This document shows positions 7,993 to 15,982 of a stretch of DNA of 20,779 nucleotides, in pieces. A model generated the notes under the pieces. It saw nothing but the letters and a program-made list of their open reading frames with translations. It was not told the origin of the DNA and made no database searches. Position 1 is the first letter of the stretch. Each line of letters opens with the position of its first letter. Made by a program: the position numbers and the translations under genes. This DNA comes from Methanosarcinales archaeon (lineage in GTDB: Archaea > Nanobdellota > Nanobdellia > Woesearchaeales > CG1-02-33-12): positions 1-20,779 of the forward strand of contig JAFCBX010000006.1 of assembly GCA_017610505.1 (NCBI GenBank). The letters are read 5' to 3'.

Positions 7993-9885
7993 ATGAGTTT
8001 CATAACAATATTATTATTCTTTGTATATACATGGGGCCTCGGCTTTGCTATAACGAGTTTTGTAAAGAACTCTGAAAACTTTTTTGAGAGAAATTTAATG
8101 AGAATGGGCATTGGCCTTGGCGTAATCCCTATTTTAGGTGTTTTTCTAAATTTTCTTCACATACCTTTGCATTGGATTGTTTTCCTTTTGTTAAGCATAG
8201 CCATCCCTATACACTCTTTACTCAAAAAAAAGGATAAGCTCACTAAAATAACCTTTTCAAAACCAAACCTGTTGCAAATAAAAAAATCAAACCTTTACAT
8301 AACTATTGTTTTCATTCTGTTTTTCATTCTGCTTTATGTCATGGTTAAGGGAGCTTTTGCTTATCCATGGCTTGAAGATGGGGATTCATGGAGTCATGCT
8401 GTTTCTGCAAAATATATTGCAATAAAGCATACTGCTTACGGCCAGACAAAAGACTTTTACATCTCTCATTATCTGGCTCCTTACCCTCCTGGTTATCCCA
8501 TAGTCATGGGGCTTTTACATCAAACATCTGCTTCAATATACTGGACATTGAAGTTCTTTAATGCACTGATTATATCATTAGGAATAATATTTTTTTACTT
8601 TTTTGTAAAAGAATTTACTCAAAATAAAAGCAAGGCGCTGTTCTCAGCATTTGCCCTTACATGCATACCCTGCTTTTTAAGCCATTTTATATGGTCACAT
8701 TCACTGATAGTTATTTTATTTTTTCCAGCATTCTATTGCCTTGAGATGATAAAGCATGATAAAAAATGGGCCTATGCAGCAGCAGTTGTTATGGGGTCTA
8801 TTTTTGTAACACAACCTACACAATCAATTAAATTTGTAATTATTTTGGGTCTTTACTTTATAATCAAATCATTATTAGAAAAAAGATTCCAGAAACATGT
8901 ATTTTTTGCAGGTCTTGGTGCACTATTGCTTTCTTTTATGTGGTGGTACAATAACCTAAGACTTTTAGGATCAGGTGTTTCAAAGGCAGTGGTTAGGGGT
9001 GATGTGGTTGCAGAATCAGGTTTTTTTCATAAAATTATCTGGATAATTCAAAAAACATTCAAGAGTTCCGGTGGAACAGCAACAAGAGCATACAGCTTTA
9101 ATGACTTTTTTGTTTCAAAGCCGCAGAACATGATAAACAATCCAGTTGGTGTTGGAGTTGTGCTGTGTTTATTATTGTTTATTGCCTTGATTTATGTTAT
9201 CATTAGATACAAATCATTAATCAAGAAAGAGAATCATTGGATTATTATAACCTTAGCATGGCTGGTATTCACCTTTTTAGGAATAAACAGCATGACATTT
9301 AATCTTCCAGTTGGACTTTTTGCATTCAGGTTCTGGATGCTGTTTGCAATTCCAGTAGCTATCTTGGCAAGCTTAGGGTTAAAATCTTTAATTAAAATAT
9401 CCAAAAAAATAAAAATAAACAGCAGCATTGTTGTTATCATAATTATTATCGGAATACTCATGACATCCGGCTATCAGAGGTATAAGGTAAATACTGCAAT
9501 CTGGCCTTTTCAGGACTTTACATCAATGGATGAGATGCAGAGCTATCTCTGGCTGAAAAACCTTCCTATTAACACAAAGGTACTGCCCTTATGCTTTAGG
9601 GATTTCTCTGTTATTGGATTGGATAAAATGAGTTATAGGTGGGAGCCGGCTATAAGAGAGTTTAAAGATGATTCAATAAACAAAACACCTGGGCAAATGC
9701 ACACATTCCTCAAAAAATGGGGCTATGAGTATATTGTAATAGATTCTCACTGTATTGAAAAATTTGGCCAGAATGAAACAGACAACAAGTTAAGAGAGAT
9801 TGCAGCTTCACCTTATTTCCAGCTTGCATATCCAACAACTGAAACACAGCCAAGGGGCGCATTTATATTTAGGGTTGTTAATTAG
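7993..9885 (+). CDS. GT-C-like integral membrane glycosyltransferase
   Basis: The 630-residue protein has many hydrophobic helices throughout about residues 1-490 and a soluble C-terminal domain of about 140 residues. After the N-terminal helices, the first large outward loop carries WLEDGDSWSHA (126-135), an acidic motif placed like the catalytic Asp/Glu motif of GT-C enzymes (STT3, PMT, ArnT). GT-C enzymes take the sugar from a polyprenyl-phosphate donor and transfer it on the outer face. This fits the divergent polyprenyl-phosphate GT2 sharing its promoter and aglB nearby. The ATG at 7993 is set by the palindromic TATA box. I do not recognise a specific subfamily, and the acceptor (glycan, lipid or protein) is unknown. 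Confidence 0.7.
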   Translation: MSFITILLFFVYTWGLGFAITSFVKNSENFFERNLMRMGIGLGVIPILGVFLNFLHIPLHWIVFLLLSIAIPIHSLLKKKDKLTKITFSKPNLLQIKKSNLYITIVFILFFILLYVMVKGAFAYPWLEDGDSWSHAVSAKYIAIKHTAYGQTKDFYISHYLAPYPPGYPIVMGLLHQTSASIYWTLKFFNALIISLGIIFFYFFVKEFTQNKSKALFSAFALTCIPCFLSHFIWSHSLIVILFFPAFYCLEMIKHDKKWAYAAAVVMGSIFVTQPTQSIKFVIILGLYFIIKSLLEKRFQKHVFFAGLGALLLSFMWWYNNLRLLGSGVSKAVVRGDVVAESGFFHKIIWIIQKTFKSSGGTATRAYSFNDFFVSKPQNMINNPVGVGVVLCLLLFIALIYVIIRYKSLIKKENHWIIITLAWLVFTFLGINSMTFNLPVGLFAFRFWMLFAIPVAILASLGLKSLIKISKKIKINSSIVVIIIIIGILMTSGYQRYKVNTAIWPFQDFTSMDEMQSYLWLKNLPINTKVLPLCFRDFSVIGLDKMSYRWEPAIREFKDDSINKTPGQMHTFLKKWGYEYIVIDSHCIEKFGQNETDNKLREIAASPYFQLAYPTTETQPRGAFIFRVVN

Positions 9886-9915
9886 TATTTTCTTAATTAT
9901 AAAGAATATCTTAAC

Positions 9916-9950
9916 GTATCGGTTTGCATGGTTTTCAGCCGATACCGATA
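9916..9950. terminator. Hairpin between convergent genes, possible terminator
   Basis: GTATCGG (9916-9922) and CCGATAC (9939-9945) are perfect inverted copies separated by 16 nt. The second arm continues as a direct repeat CCGATACCGATA (9939-9950), which also allows the alternative pairing of TATCGGT (9917-9923) with ACCGATA (9944-9950). It sits between the 3' ends of the GT-C-like gene (+) and the DUF2304 gene (-), where a two-way terminator would be expected. The short T runs nearby are modest, so another structural role is possible. Confidence 0.35.
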
Positions 9951-9986
9951 TAGCATAAACTATTTTTTAAATTAGAATTATAACTA

Positions 9987-10322
9987 TTACTTCCTACTTT
10001 TTTTCTCTAAAGCAACTTTTCTGACAACCATTTCCACCTTTCTCTGTGTCTGCTTTACAACAATATACAGATAGAATATTATTATAGAGAAGAAAAGAAA
10101 CCCGCCTATAACAAAGAAATCAACAGTTCTTTGTATGCTCAATGTTTCCATTATACCATATATTGTCTCCGGGAACATGACCATCAACAAAAAGAAGAGC
10201 CAGACACAAAACCATATAAAAAAACTCCTGCCACCATAAGAATCCCTTTTGTAATACAAAAAAGTAAGGTAAAGCATTATCAAAGCAAACAACATTCCTA
10301 CTATCTGAAGTCCGTAAATCAT
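9987..10322 (-). CDS. DUF2304 family small membrane protein
   Basis: This 111-residue protein has three predicted membrane helices (about 2-21, 33-50 and 67-88) and a basic cytosolic tail (KSRK end). Size, topology and the Y/W-rich region between helices match DUF2304. That family is regularly found beside DPM1-like GT2 genes and is thought to assist them or anchor them in the membrane. Here it lies 33 nt downstream of exactly such a gene, whose product lacks membrane helices of its own. The partnership is inferred from this context, and no enzymatic motif is visible. No Shine-Dalgarno-like sequence precedes the ATG. Confidence 0.8.
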   Translation of the reverse strand: MIYGLQIVGMLFALIMLYLTFLYYKRDSYGGRSFFIWFCVWLFFLLMVMFPETIYGIMETLSIQRTVDFFVIGGFLFFSIIIFYLYIVVKQTQRKVEMVVRKVALEKKSRK

Positions 10323-10355
10323 TTTTATTATTAATTAATTTCTTTATTTAAAAAC

Positions 10356-11012
10356 TTATCTGCTTAATCTCCACCAAACCATGTTTAAGACAATTCTGAT
10401 GCCATCAATAACAGTTGTTCCTTTATATTTATCTGAATAAATGGTTTCAATGGGAATCTGTCCATACTTTAAATGAGCCTTTCCAGTATTAGCTACCATC
10501 TCAGACTCCATGGAATAATCCTGGGCATCCCATTTTATTTTGTTATATTCATCAGATTTAAATGCCCTGTAACCGCATTGGGTATCTACTATCTTTAATC
10601 CAAACAATAATTTTGTCATAAAAAAGATAAACCAATTTCCATACCTCAAAACAAAAGGCATATTCCTGTTCAGCCTGCGATAGCCAAAAACAATATCAGC
10701 TTTGTTTAATGCCTTAATAAAATTAGGTATTTCCTTAGGATCATGCTGACCGTCAGCATCAAGAACAACAATTTTTTCAGCCCCCTTTTTGATTGCATAT
10801 TCACACCCTGTTTTTAATGCAGCACCTTTTCCAAGATTAACAATATGCTTTAAGACAAAAGCCCCTGATTTTTCTGCAACAAATGATGTTTTGTCCTGTG
10901 AGCCGTCATCAACAACAAGAATATTATTAGCAAACTTTTTTGTTTCTTTGATTACTTTTCCTATATGCTTTTCTTCATTATGCGCAGGTATTACAATCCA
11001 TACTTTATTCAT
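10356..11012 (-). CDS. GT2 glycosyltransferase (dolichol-phosphate mannose synthase-like, soluble)
   Basis: From the ATG at 11012 the product has 218 residues and begins MNKVWIVIPAHNEE, the normal family start. The frame extends three codons further to a TTG at 11021, which I do not prefer. Motifs are DDGS (35-38) and the metal-binding DAD in DADGQH (85-90). Unlike the GT2 at 7061-7939 it has no C-terminal membrane helices, so it probably needs a membrane partner; the DUF2304 protein just downstream is the obvious candidate. Its ATG overlaps the aglB stop codon (ATGAATAA), so it is translationally coupled to the oligosaccharyltransferase. It most likely makes a polyprenyl-phosphate sugar for N-glycan assembly. 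Confidence 0.88.
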   Translation of the reverse strand: MNKVWIVIPAHNEEKHIGKVIKETKKFANNILVVDDGSQDKTSFVAEKSGAFVLKHIVNLGKGAALKTGCEYAIKKGAEKIVVLDADGQHDPKEIPNFIKALNKADIVFGYRRLNRNMPFVLRYGNWFIFFMTKLLFGLKIVDTQCGYRAFKSDEYNKIKWDAQDYSMESEMVANTGKAHLKYGQIPIETIYSDKYKGTTVIDGIRIVLNMVWWRLSR

Positions 11013-14000
11013 CTGGCTCAACTTTTTCAGTTTTATCTATATCTTTGCCTTCCCAGTTTATCTTCCAAACGTAAATATTTGCTCCAGTGACATCTGTTGC
11101 GTGATGGAAGAGCTCAAAATGCTTTAAGCCATAACCCTGATAAAAGAAAAGCTTTGTGAACATGCTTGATGCAAGCTCAGGAGAAATCAGGATACTTTTA
11201 AAGGAATCTCCCTCAGGTATTAATGCAATTGAATAAGGTATTGTATCCTCCTTGTATTTTTTCTCATAAATGCCTTCTTCAGTTGGATAAACAATTGAGC
11301 TTGGATGTAATATGCCCTTTTGAGTAGGCATTTCAGCATTCATTGTTGTAAGGTTAATATTAAATCTTATCAACTGGTTTCCGCCAAAAGCATGGTCACA
11401 TTGTATTGTTTCATTATCTATTTTTTTGCATCCTGAAAGCCCTGAAGCATAGCCCGGCAATCCACTTACCCACTGGTCTGCATCTGTTGTCTGTATTTCA
11501 TAATAATAATTATCTGCCTTCTCTTCTGATAAATTAAATTTATCCATAAGTATCTGTATTCCTTCTGAAACATCCATTACTTTCTTTACACTCTGGTACA
11601 TAGCAGCCCTTCTGAAATCCCATGAGCCGAAGTGGCCCCAAACACCTGACTTTTTTATCATATCTTCTGATGTTATAAAATAATTCTCAGGAGGCTCACA
11701 GTGAGTGTATTTTAATATCTTGTTGGTATTTTCATCAGAAAACCCATGTTTTAACAATGCCTTTTCTGCTTCTAACTTACTTAAGGGAATTATCTCGTAA
11801 AGAATGTCCATTGTTTTTATTGTGTTATTTGTTATGTTGTCAATTGCCTCAAATCCATAATTCTTTCCGCAGTCGAGCATTCTTATAATGCCAACTGATT
11901 CTTTTTCATCAGATGTCAGCATAAGCCTTCCAAGCCAGTGGGCCTGTTTTTGATTTTGTCCGCCGCCGTCAAGGGTTACACCTCTGTCTGAGATTGCCTT
12001 GAACCAGTGGCCAAAGTCCCACCATGAGTTTATGATAGCATCCTCTGATGAGTTTTCCCTTATTTTTGTTAAGGCCTCATACCATGCATCATTCATACTT
12101 GGAATCTCATTTTTTGCAGTTGCATTTGCAGTTTTAATTGGATTAATCATTAGAACACTTAACAAAAGGAATATAACACTACAAGAAATTATTTTATTAA
12201 CCTGCATCTCTTTTGTTATCCATTTTGTTGCAAAATTGTAAATTACTCCAAGTGCAATTCCAAACCCAAGGCTGAATGCAGGTACCATTATCAGGATAAA
12301 CCTTACACCCTTTGTGCTTGCATATGTTGTTGCAAAAAACCACACCATTATTAGGACAGCATATTTTATATCTATCTTACCATATGAGCCCTTTTTAGTC
12401 AGCGTCAATAAAACTCCAATAAATGCTATAAATAGTAAGAAAGAGCCGCCTATCTGCTGGACAATTTGATTCCATGAGAGAGGATTTAGCTCAGCAACTG
12501 TTGTGTAAACATTATACCAAAGGCTTGTTACAGCAACAGCCTTCATTCCTGCAAAGTGGATATATTCTGTAAATGCTCTTGTAAATGTATTTAGGCTCAT
12601 GAATGATATAACAAATATTCCAGAAGACAGCAAGAATGTAACTAAAATCATTAATGTATTTTTTATTGGCTCATACCCTAAGATAGCTAAAATATTTTTT
12701 TTAAACTCTTTTCTATGGGCAATAATCTGGTATATTATATAAATTCCTGCAGTTACAATCAGGAAATTAAATATAAATGACCATCCACTCCATGCAAAGC
12801 TGAACAAGCCAATGCACAAGCCGCTAAGTGCTGCAAGTGAAAGCCTTTTTTTAGTGTTTTCTGCCTCAAATGCCTCTAGGAAAAGCCATGTTATTAATAA
12901 TGGAAAGAAAACATTATATGGGTCAGTGTCTGCAAAACCACCAGCTGTCCTGCTTATAAAGAAAGGGTGTATTGCCACCATCAAGGCTGCAAAAAACCCG
13001 CCAACATTACCACTAATTCTTTTTGCAATAAGAAATGCAGGTATTACTGCAAGCGATGATATTATAATTGGAACATAAAAGCATACAGCCATAAGTGACA
13101 TGTTTTTGTTGAATAAATGGACAAGTCTATAAAGCCAAACCTCTAAAAATACATTCAAGTTTCCGAACTTTTTTCCAAACCAGCCGCCAAATTTATTGCT
13201 GGTTTTTACAATTTCCCCTTCATCTTTGGTTCTTTTTATAACATCCTCTTCCATAAAAGGAGCCATACGATGGGTATCATAGTAATTGCCATCAATCTCA
13301 ATGTCTGTAGCAAATCCATGCTCTAAATAATTTCTTGCATTCCTGTACCAGAAATAAGGGTCAATAGCCAGAAGGTATGTCTGCCCGTTATCATCCTGAA
13401 GCCTTGATTTGAAATATGTTGAGAGCTGCACTATGTTTGCATCTATCTCATTTTTTTGTGTTTTGAGTATATTATTAAACTCCTTTTCAACAATTTCTTG
13501 TTTATTGGCTTCTGGCAAAAAAGGGTTTTGCTGATTTATTTGGTTGGAAATCTGTGATTTATAATGATTATAAACACTGCTCCTTGCCCAGTCATCTGTT
13601 ATTGGAAGGTGAGCAGGATACATCCTAAAGTAAATACTAAATGACATGCATATTAGTATAATTATTAATGGGACAAGAAACTTTTTGTTTTTGTTAAAGC
13701 TCTCAAATATTCCGCCAATGTTTATTGTCTCTTCATCACTTGTTTTATCACTTGCCTCTTTTTTCTTCTTAAAGAGCCCTTTTATCTTGCTAAAATTTAT
13801 AGTGATTTCATCATCTTTTTTAACTTCTTCTGTTTCTTCTGGCTCTTTATCTTTAATTTCCTTATTCTCTCCAGCTTCTGTGACCTCTGTCTTTTCATCT
13901 TGTTTTTCTTTAACTTCTGTTTCTTCTGGCTCTGTTTTTTCATTTACTTTATCTTCTTTATTCTCTTTCTTCTTCTTGAAAAATCCTTTTACTTTGCTGA

Positions 14001-14040
14001 AATCTATAGTAATTTCATCATTTTTTTCTTCTTTATCCAT
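11005..14040 (-). CDS. aglB: Archaeal oligosaccharyltransferase AglB/STT3
   Basis: The 1011-residue single-subunit oligosaccharyltransferase transfers a lipid-linked glycan to Asn in N-glycosylation sequons on the outer face of the membrane. Visible hallmarks are the first-loop acidic motif (D149-D150 in LPITDDWA), DPYFWYRNA from D227, a second acidic motif DTDPYN at 371-376, a TIxE-type TVAE near 514-517, and the sequon-binding WWDFGHWF at 673-680. About a dozen helices lie between residues 121 and 635, and a globular outer domain follows. Odd: about 120 charged residues precede the first helix and include a near-identical repeat (7-26 and 76-95) plus a degenerate third copy (101-120). The start is supported by AGGGG 5 nt upstream and a TATA box at 14083-14090. 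It leads an operon with a GT2 and a DUF2304 gene. Confidence 0.95.
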   Translation of the reverse strand: MDKEEKNDEITIDFSKVKGFFKKKKENKEDKVNEKTEPEETEVKEKQDEKTEVTEAGENKEIKDKEPEETEEVKKDDEITINFSKIKGLFKKKKEASDKTSDEETINIGGIFESFNKNKKFLVPLIIILICMSFSIYFRMYPAHLPITDDWARSSVYNHYKSQISNQINQQNPFLPEANKQEIVEKEFNNILKTQKNEIDANIVQLSTYFKSRLQDDNGQTYLLAIDPYFWYRNARNYLEHGFATDIEIDGNYYDTHRMAPFMEEDVIKRTKDEGEIVKTSNKFGGWFGKKFGNLNVFLEVWLYRLVHLFNKNMSLMAVCFYVPIIISSLAVIPAFLIAKRISGNVGGFFAALMVAIHPFFISRTAGGFADTDPYNVFFPLLITWLFLEAFEAENTKKRLSLAALSGLCIGLFSFAWSGWSFIFNFLIVTAGIYIIYQIIAHRKEFKKNILAILGYEPIKNTLMILVTFLLSSGIFVISFMSLNTFTRAFTEYIHFAGMKAVAVTSLWYNVYTTVAELNPLSWNQIVQQIGGSFLLFIAFIGVLLTLTKKGSYGKIDIKYAVLIMVWFFATTYASTKGVRFILIMVPAFSLGFGIALGVIYNFATKWITKEMQVNKIISCSVIFLLLSVLMINPIKTANATAKNEIPSMNDAWYEALTKIRENSSEDAIINSWWDFGHWFKAISDRGVTLDGGGQNQKQAHWLGRLMLTSDEKESVGIIRMLDCGKNYGFEAIDNITNNTIKTMDILYEIIPLSKLEAEKALLKHGFSDENTNKILKYTHCEPPENYFITSEDMIKKSGVWGHFGSWDFRRAAMYQSVKKVMDVSEGIQILMDKFNLSEEKADNYYYEIQTTDADQWVSGLPGYASGLSGCKKIDNETIQCDHAFGGNQLIRFNINLTTMNAEMPTQKGILHPSSIVYPTEEGIYEKKYKEDTIPYSIALIPEGDSFKSILISPELASSMFTKLFFYQGYGLKHFELFHHATDVTGANIYVWKINWEGKDIDKTEKVEPDE

Positions 14041-14045
14041 ATTAA

Positions 14046-14090
14046 CCCCTATTAAGATAATCTTTTTTGAAAAAATATTATCTATATAAA
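14046..14090 (-). promoter_or_regulatory. aglB promoter and ribosome binding site
   Basis: The minus strand has TTTATATA (14083-14090), which would start transcription near 14060. The leader of about 19 nt contains AGGGG (14046-14050), 5 nt before the ATG at 14040. The purine-run binding site differs from the canonical GGAGG/GGTGA and recurs at other genes in this window. Confidence 0.5.
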
Positions 14091-14108
14091 TATTGTGATT
14101 TAATTAAA

Positions 14109-15194
14109 TTAAAAAATATATTTTAAAAAATATAATAATCTTGGCTCTATTAAGGCAAGCTTAACTAAAAACTTTGATGGAAAATCCCTGTCATAGTTCT
14201 CTAAAATTTTTTTTGGTTTTTCTTCGTTGAATAACTTAATTAAGTAATTCCAGTCCTTTATAGAGAATTTATCCATTATTTTTCTCATCTTAAGGTGCAT
14301 AAGCAAATCCCTGCCAATAGCTTTTTTCCATTCTTTATTATAATCTTTTTTATTTATGATTGAGTCTGCCAATGCTTTTGCTGCAATCAGTCCCTGGATA
14401 ATTCCTCCGCCAGTTGTTGCCTTTACCATTGTTGCTGCATCGCCAACAAGGAAGACATTGCCTTTCTGTGTTCTAAGCTTTGGATTATACATAGGTATAA
14501 GCCCTGCCTGCATGTCGATAATATCATATTTTTTGAGCCTTTTTCTGACAAAATCATTTAAGGCTTTTTTTGGGTTTTTTCTTGTTGTAAGACCTATCCT
14601 AACTATGTTTTTTGATTCCGGAACAACCCATGCATATTCTTTTATAAATGGATAAAACTCAACAACATTTGAATTATTTAGTTTCACTCTTGCCTGGATA
14701 CCAATCAAAAAATCCCTTTTACCTTTTAATCCAGTTGATTTTGCAACATCTGACAATGGGCCATCTGCTCCTATCAAATAATCTGTTTCAATGTCTTTTA
14801 TCATATTAGCATTTATGTCCTGGATTTTTATAATATTATTTTTATAGCCAAGGAACCTATGGTTAAGGAAAAACTTGGCTCCTGCTTTTTTGGATTTTTC
14901 CATTAAATATTGGTCAAACTTTGTTCTGTCTAATATTATGTTGTTATCTATCCTTACATCAACAAACCTGTTGTTTGGGGCAAAGATTCTTGCCTTATTT
15001 ATAGTATTAATAACAAAATCTTTTTTTAATTCAATTAACTGTCCTAAGTAAGAAGTAGTTATGCCTGTGCACTGCACTGGCAGGCCAACAGTCTTGTGCT
15101 CTTCAAAAACACAAACATCAAAATTATTCTTTGCAAGAAGGTAAGCTAAATAGTTTCCTGCTGGGCCAGCACCGATTATTGATATCATAGCCAT
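14109..15194 (-). CDS. Geranylgeranyl reductase family flavoprotein
   Basis: The 361-residue FAD-dependent oxidoreductase belongs to the geranylgeranyl reductase family. Motifs are GAGPAG (8-13) for FAD, the family segment GLPVQCTGI (37-45), IGADGP (141-146), VGDAA (250-254) and the glycine-rich KATTGGGI (258-265). In archaea these enzymes saturate the geranylgeranyl chains of membrane lipids, and some reduce polyprenols that carry glycans. Either would fit beside the N-glycosylation genes; which one cannot be told from sequence. It has its own TATA box (15218-15226) whose spacing places the transcript start on the ATG at 15194. I therefore treat it as separate from the peptide operon that ends 54 nt upstream. 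Confidence 0.85.
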   Translation of the reverse strand: MAMISIIGAGPAGNYLAYLLAKNNFDVCVFEEHKTVGLPVQCTGITTSYLGQLIELKKDFVINTINKARIFAPNNRFVDVRIDNNIILDRTKFDQYLMEKSKKAGAKFFLNHRFLGYKNNIIKIQDINANMIKDIETDYLIGADGPLSDVAKSTGLKGKRDFLIGIQARVKLNNSNVVEFYPFIKEYAWVVPESKNIVRIGLTTRKNPKKALNDFVRKRLKKYDIIDMQAGLIPMYNPKLRTQKGNVFLVGDAATMVKATTGGGIIQGLIAAKALADSIINKKDYNKEWKKAIGRDLLMHLKMRKIMDKFSIKDWNYLIKLFNEEKPKKILENYDRDFPSKFLVKLALIEPRLLYFLKYIF

Positions 15195-15217
15195 TTTATA
15201 GAAAGGTTCACATAATC

Positions 15218-15226
15218 CTTTATATG
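15218..15226 (-). promoter_or_regulatory. TATA-like box, leaderless start of the GGR-family gene
   Basis: The minus strand reads CATATAAAG, centred about 28 nt before the ATG at 15194. Transcription would begin at or next to the start codon. No ribosome binding site is visible, which agrees with a leaderless mRNA. It lies in the 54-nt gap after the methyltransferase gene. Confidence 0.5.
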
Positions 15227-15248
15227 TTTTGTCTTATTATTATAACAA

Positions 15249-15974
15249 TTATTTCTTTTTGCAAATAAAAAAGATTCTTTTTTCATCTTTTTTTACTGGT
15301 TGGTTCTTGCTATTAACAATCTCGAGAATGTCAAAATGGCTTTTTAATCTAATTTTAATTTCATTCAAAGCAAAAGCTCTTTCATGAATTTTTTCTTTTG
15401 ATATGTAATATTTTTTTCTCTTTATTTTCTTGAGCATTGTTATATTCCATTCTGCAGAATTTTTGCCCAAAGATTTAACTTCAATAATACAATGTTCATT
15501 GTTCTTTTTGAGTAACTGAACTGGATAATTATAAAAATTATTTAACTGGCTTGGGGTATTTACATCAAAAATAAATAAGCCACCTTTATTCAAATGTTTG
15601 TAGCTGTTTATAAAAGTTTTCTTCCATTCATTTAAATTCAAAAGATGATTAATTGAATCAAAAATGCAAAAAATAACATCAAATTTATGTTTAATATTGA
15701 ATGTGCGCATATCTGCTATAAAAAAATTCACTCTTTTTTTCTTTTCTTTAGCTTTTTCAATCATTTGTCTAGAAGCATCAAAACCCCAGCAATCATAATA
15801 CCTACTGAATTTATTGATAACCCTTCCAGTACCGCATGCCATCTCGAGAATTGACTTTGCATTTGGATGAAATTTTTTTATTTTCTTTTTTATTAGATTA
15901 TAAGCTACATTTGCATGGGTATCCATACAATCATAAAAGCCTGCAAAATCATGATAACAATTTTTTTTTGCCAT
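15249..15974 (-). CDS. Class I SAM-dependent methyltransferase of the peptide operon
   Basis: The 241-residue Rossmann-fold methyltransferase has motif I ILEMACGTG (42-50), an acidic residue for the SAM ribose at D66 (GFDAS), the post-II ADM (87-89) and motif IV-like IFCIFDSINHL (101-111). No membrane segment is present. It starts 8 nt after the stop of the PP-loop ATPase with no promoter between, so it is the last gene of the five-gene operon that begins with the 47-codon peptide gene. In that setting it may methylate the processed peptide or a product cut from it. A small-molecule substrate unrelated to the peptide is equally possible on sequence alone. Confidence 0.85.
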   Translation of the reverse strand: MAKKNCYHDFAGFYDCMDTHANVAYNLIKKKIKKFHPNAKSILEMACGTGRVINKFSRYYDCWGFDASRQMIEKAKEKKKRVNFFIADMRTFNIKHKFDVIFCIFDSINHLLNLNEWKKTFINSYKHLNKGGLFIFDVNTPSQLNNFYNYPVQLLKKNNEHCIIEVKSLGKNSAEWNITMLKKIKRKKYYISKEKIHERAFALNEIKIRLKSHFDILEIVNSKNQPVKKDEKRIFFICKKK

Positions 15975-15982
15975 TCTTAATG

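Noticed and set aside
13646..14089. 147-codon plus-strand frame rich in Ser, Phe and Leu
   Set aside because: It is the antisense of the Lys/Glu-rich N-terminal extension of aglB; the composition is a mirror effect of that coding bias and no ribosome site or promoter is seen.
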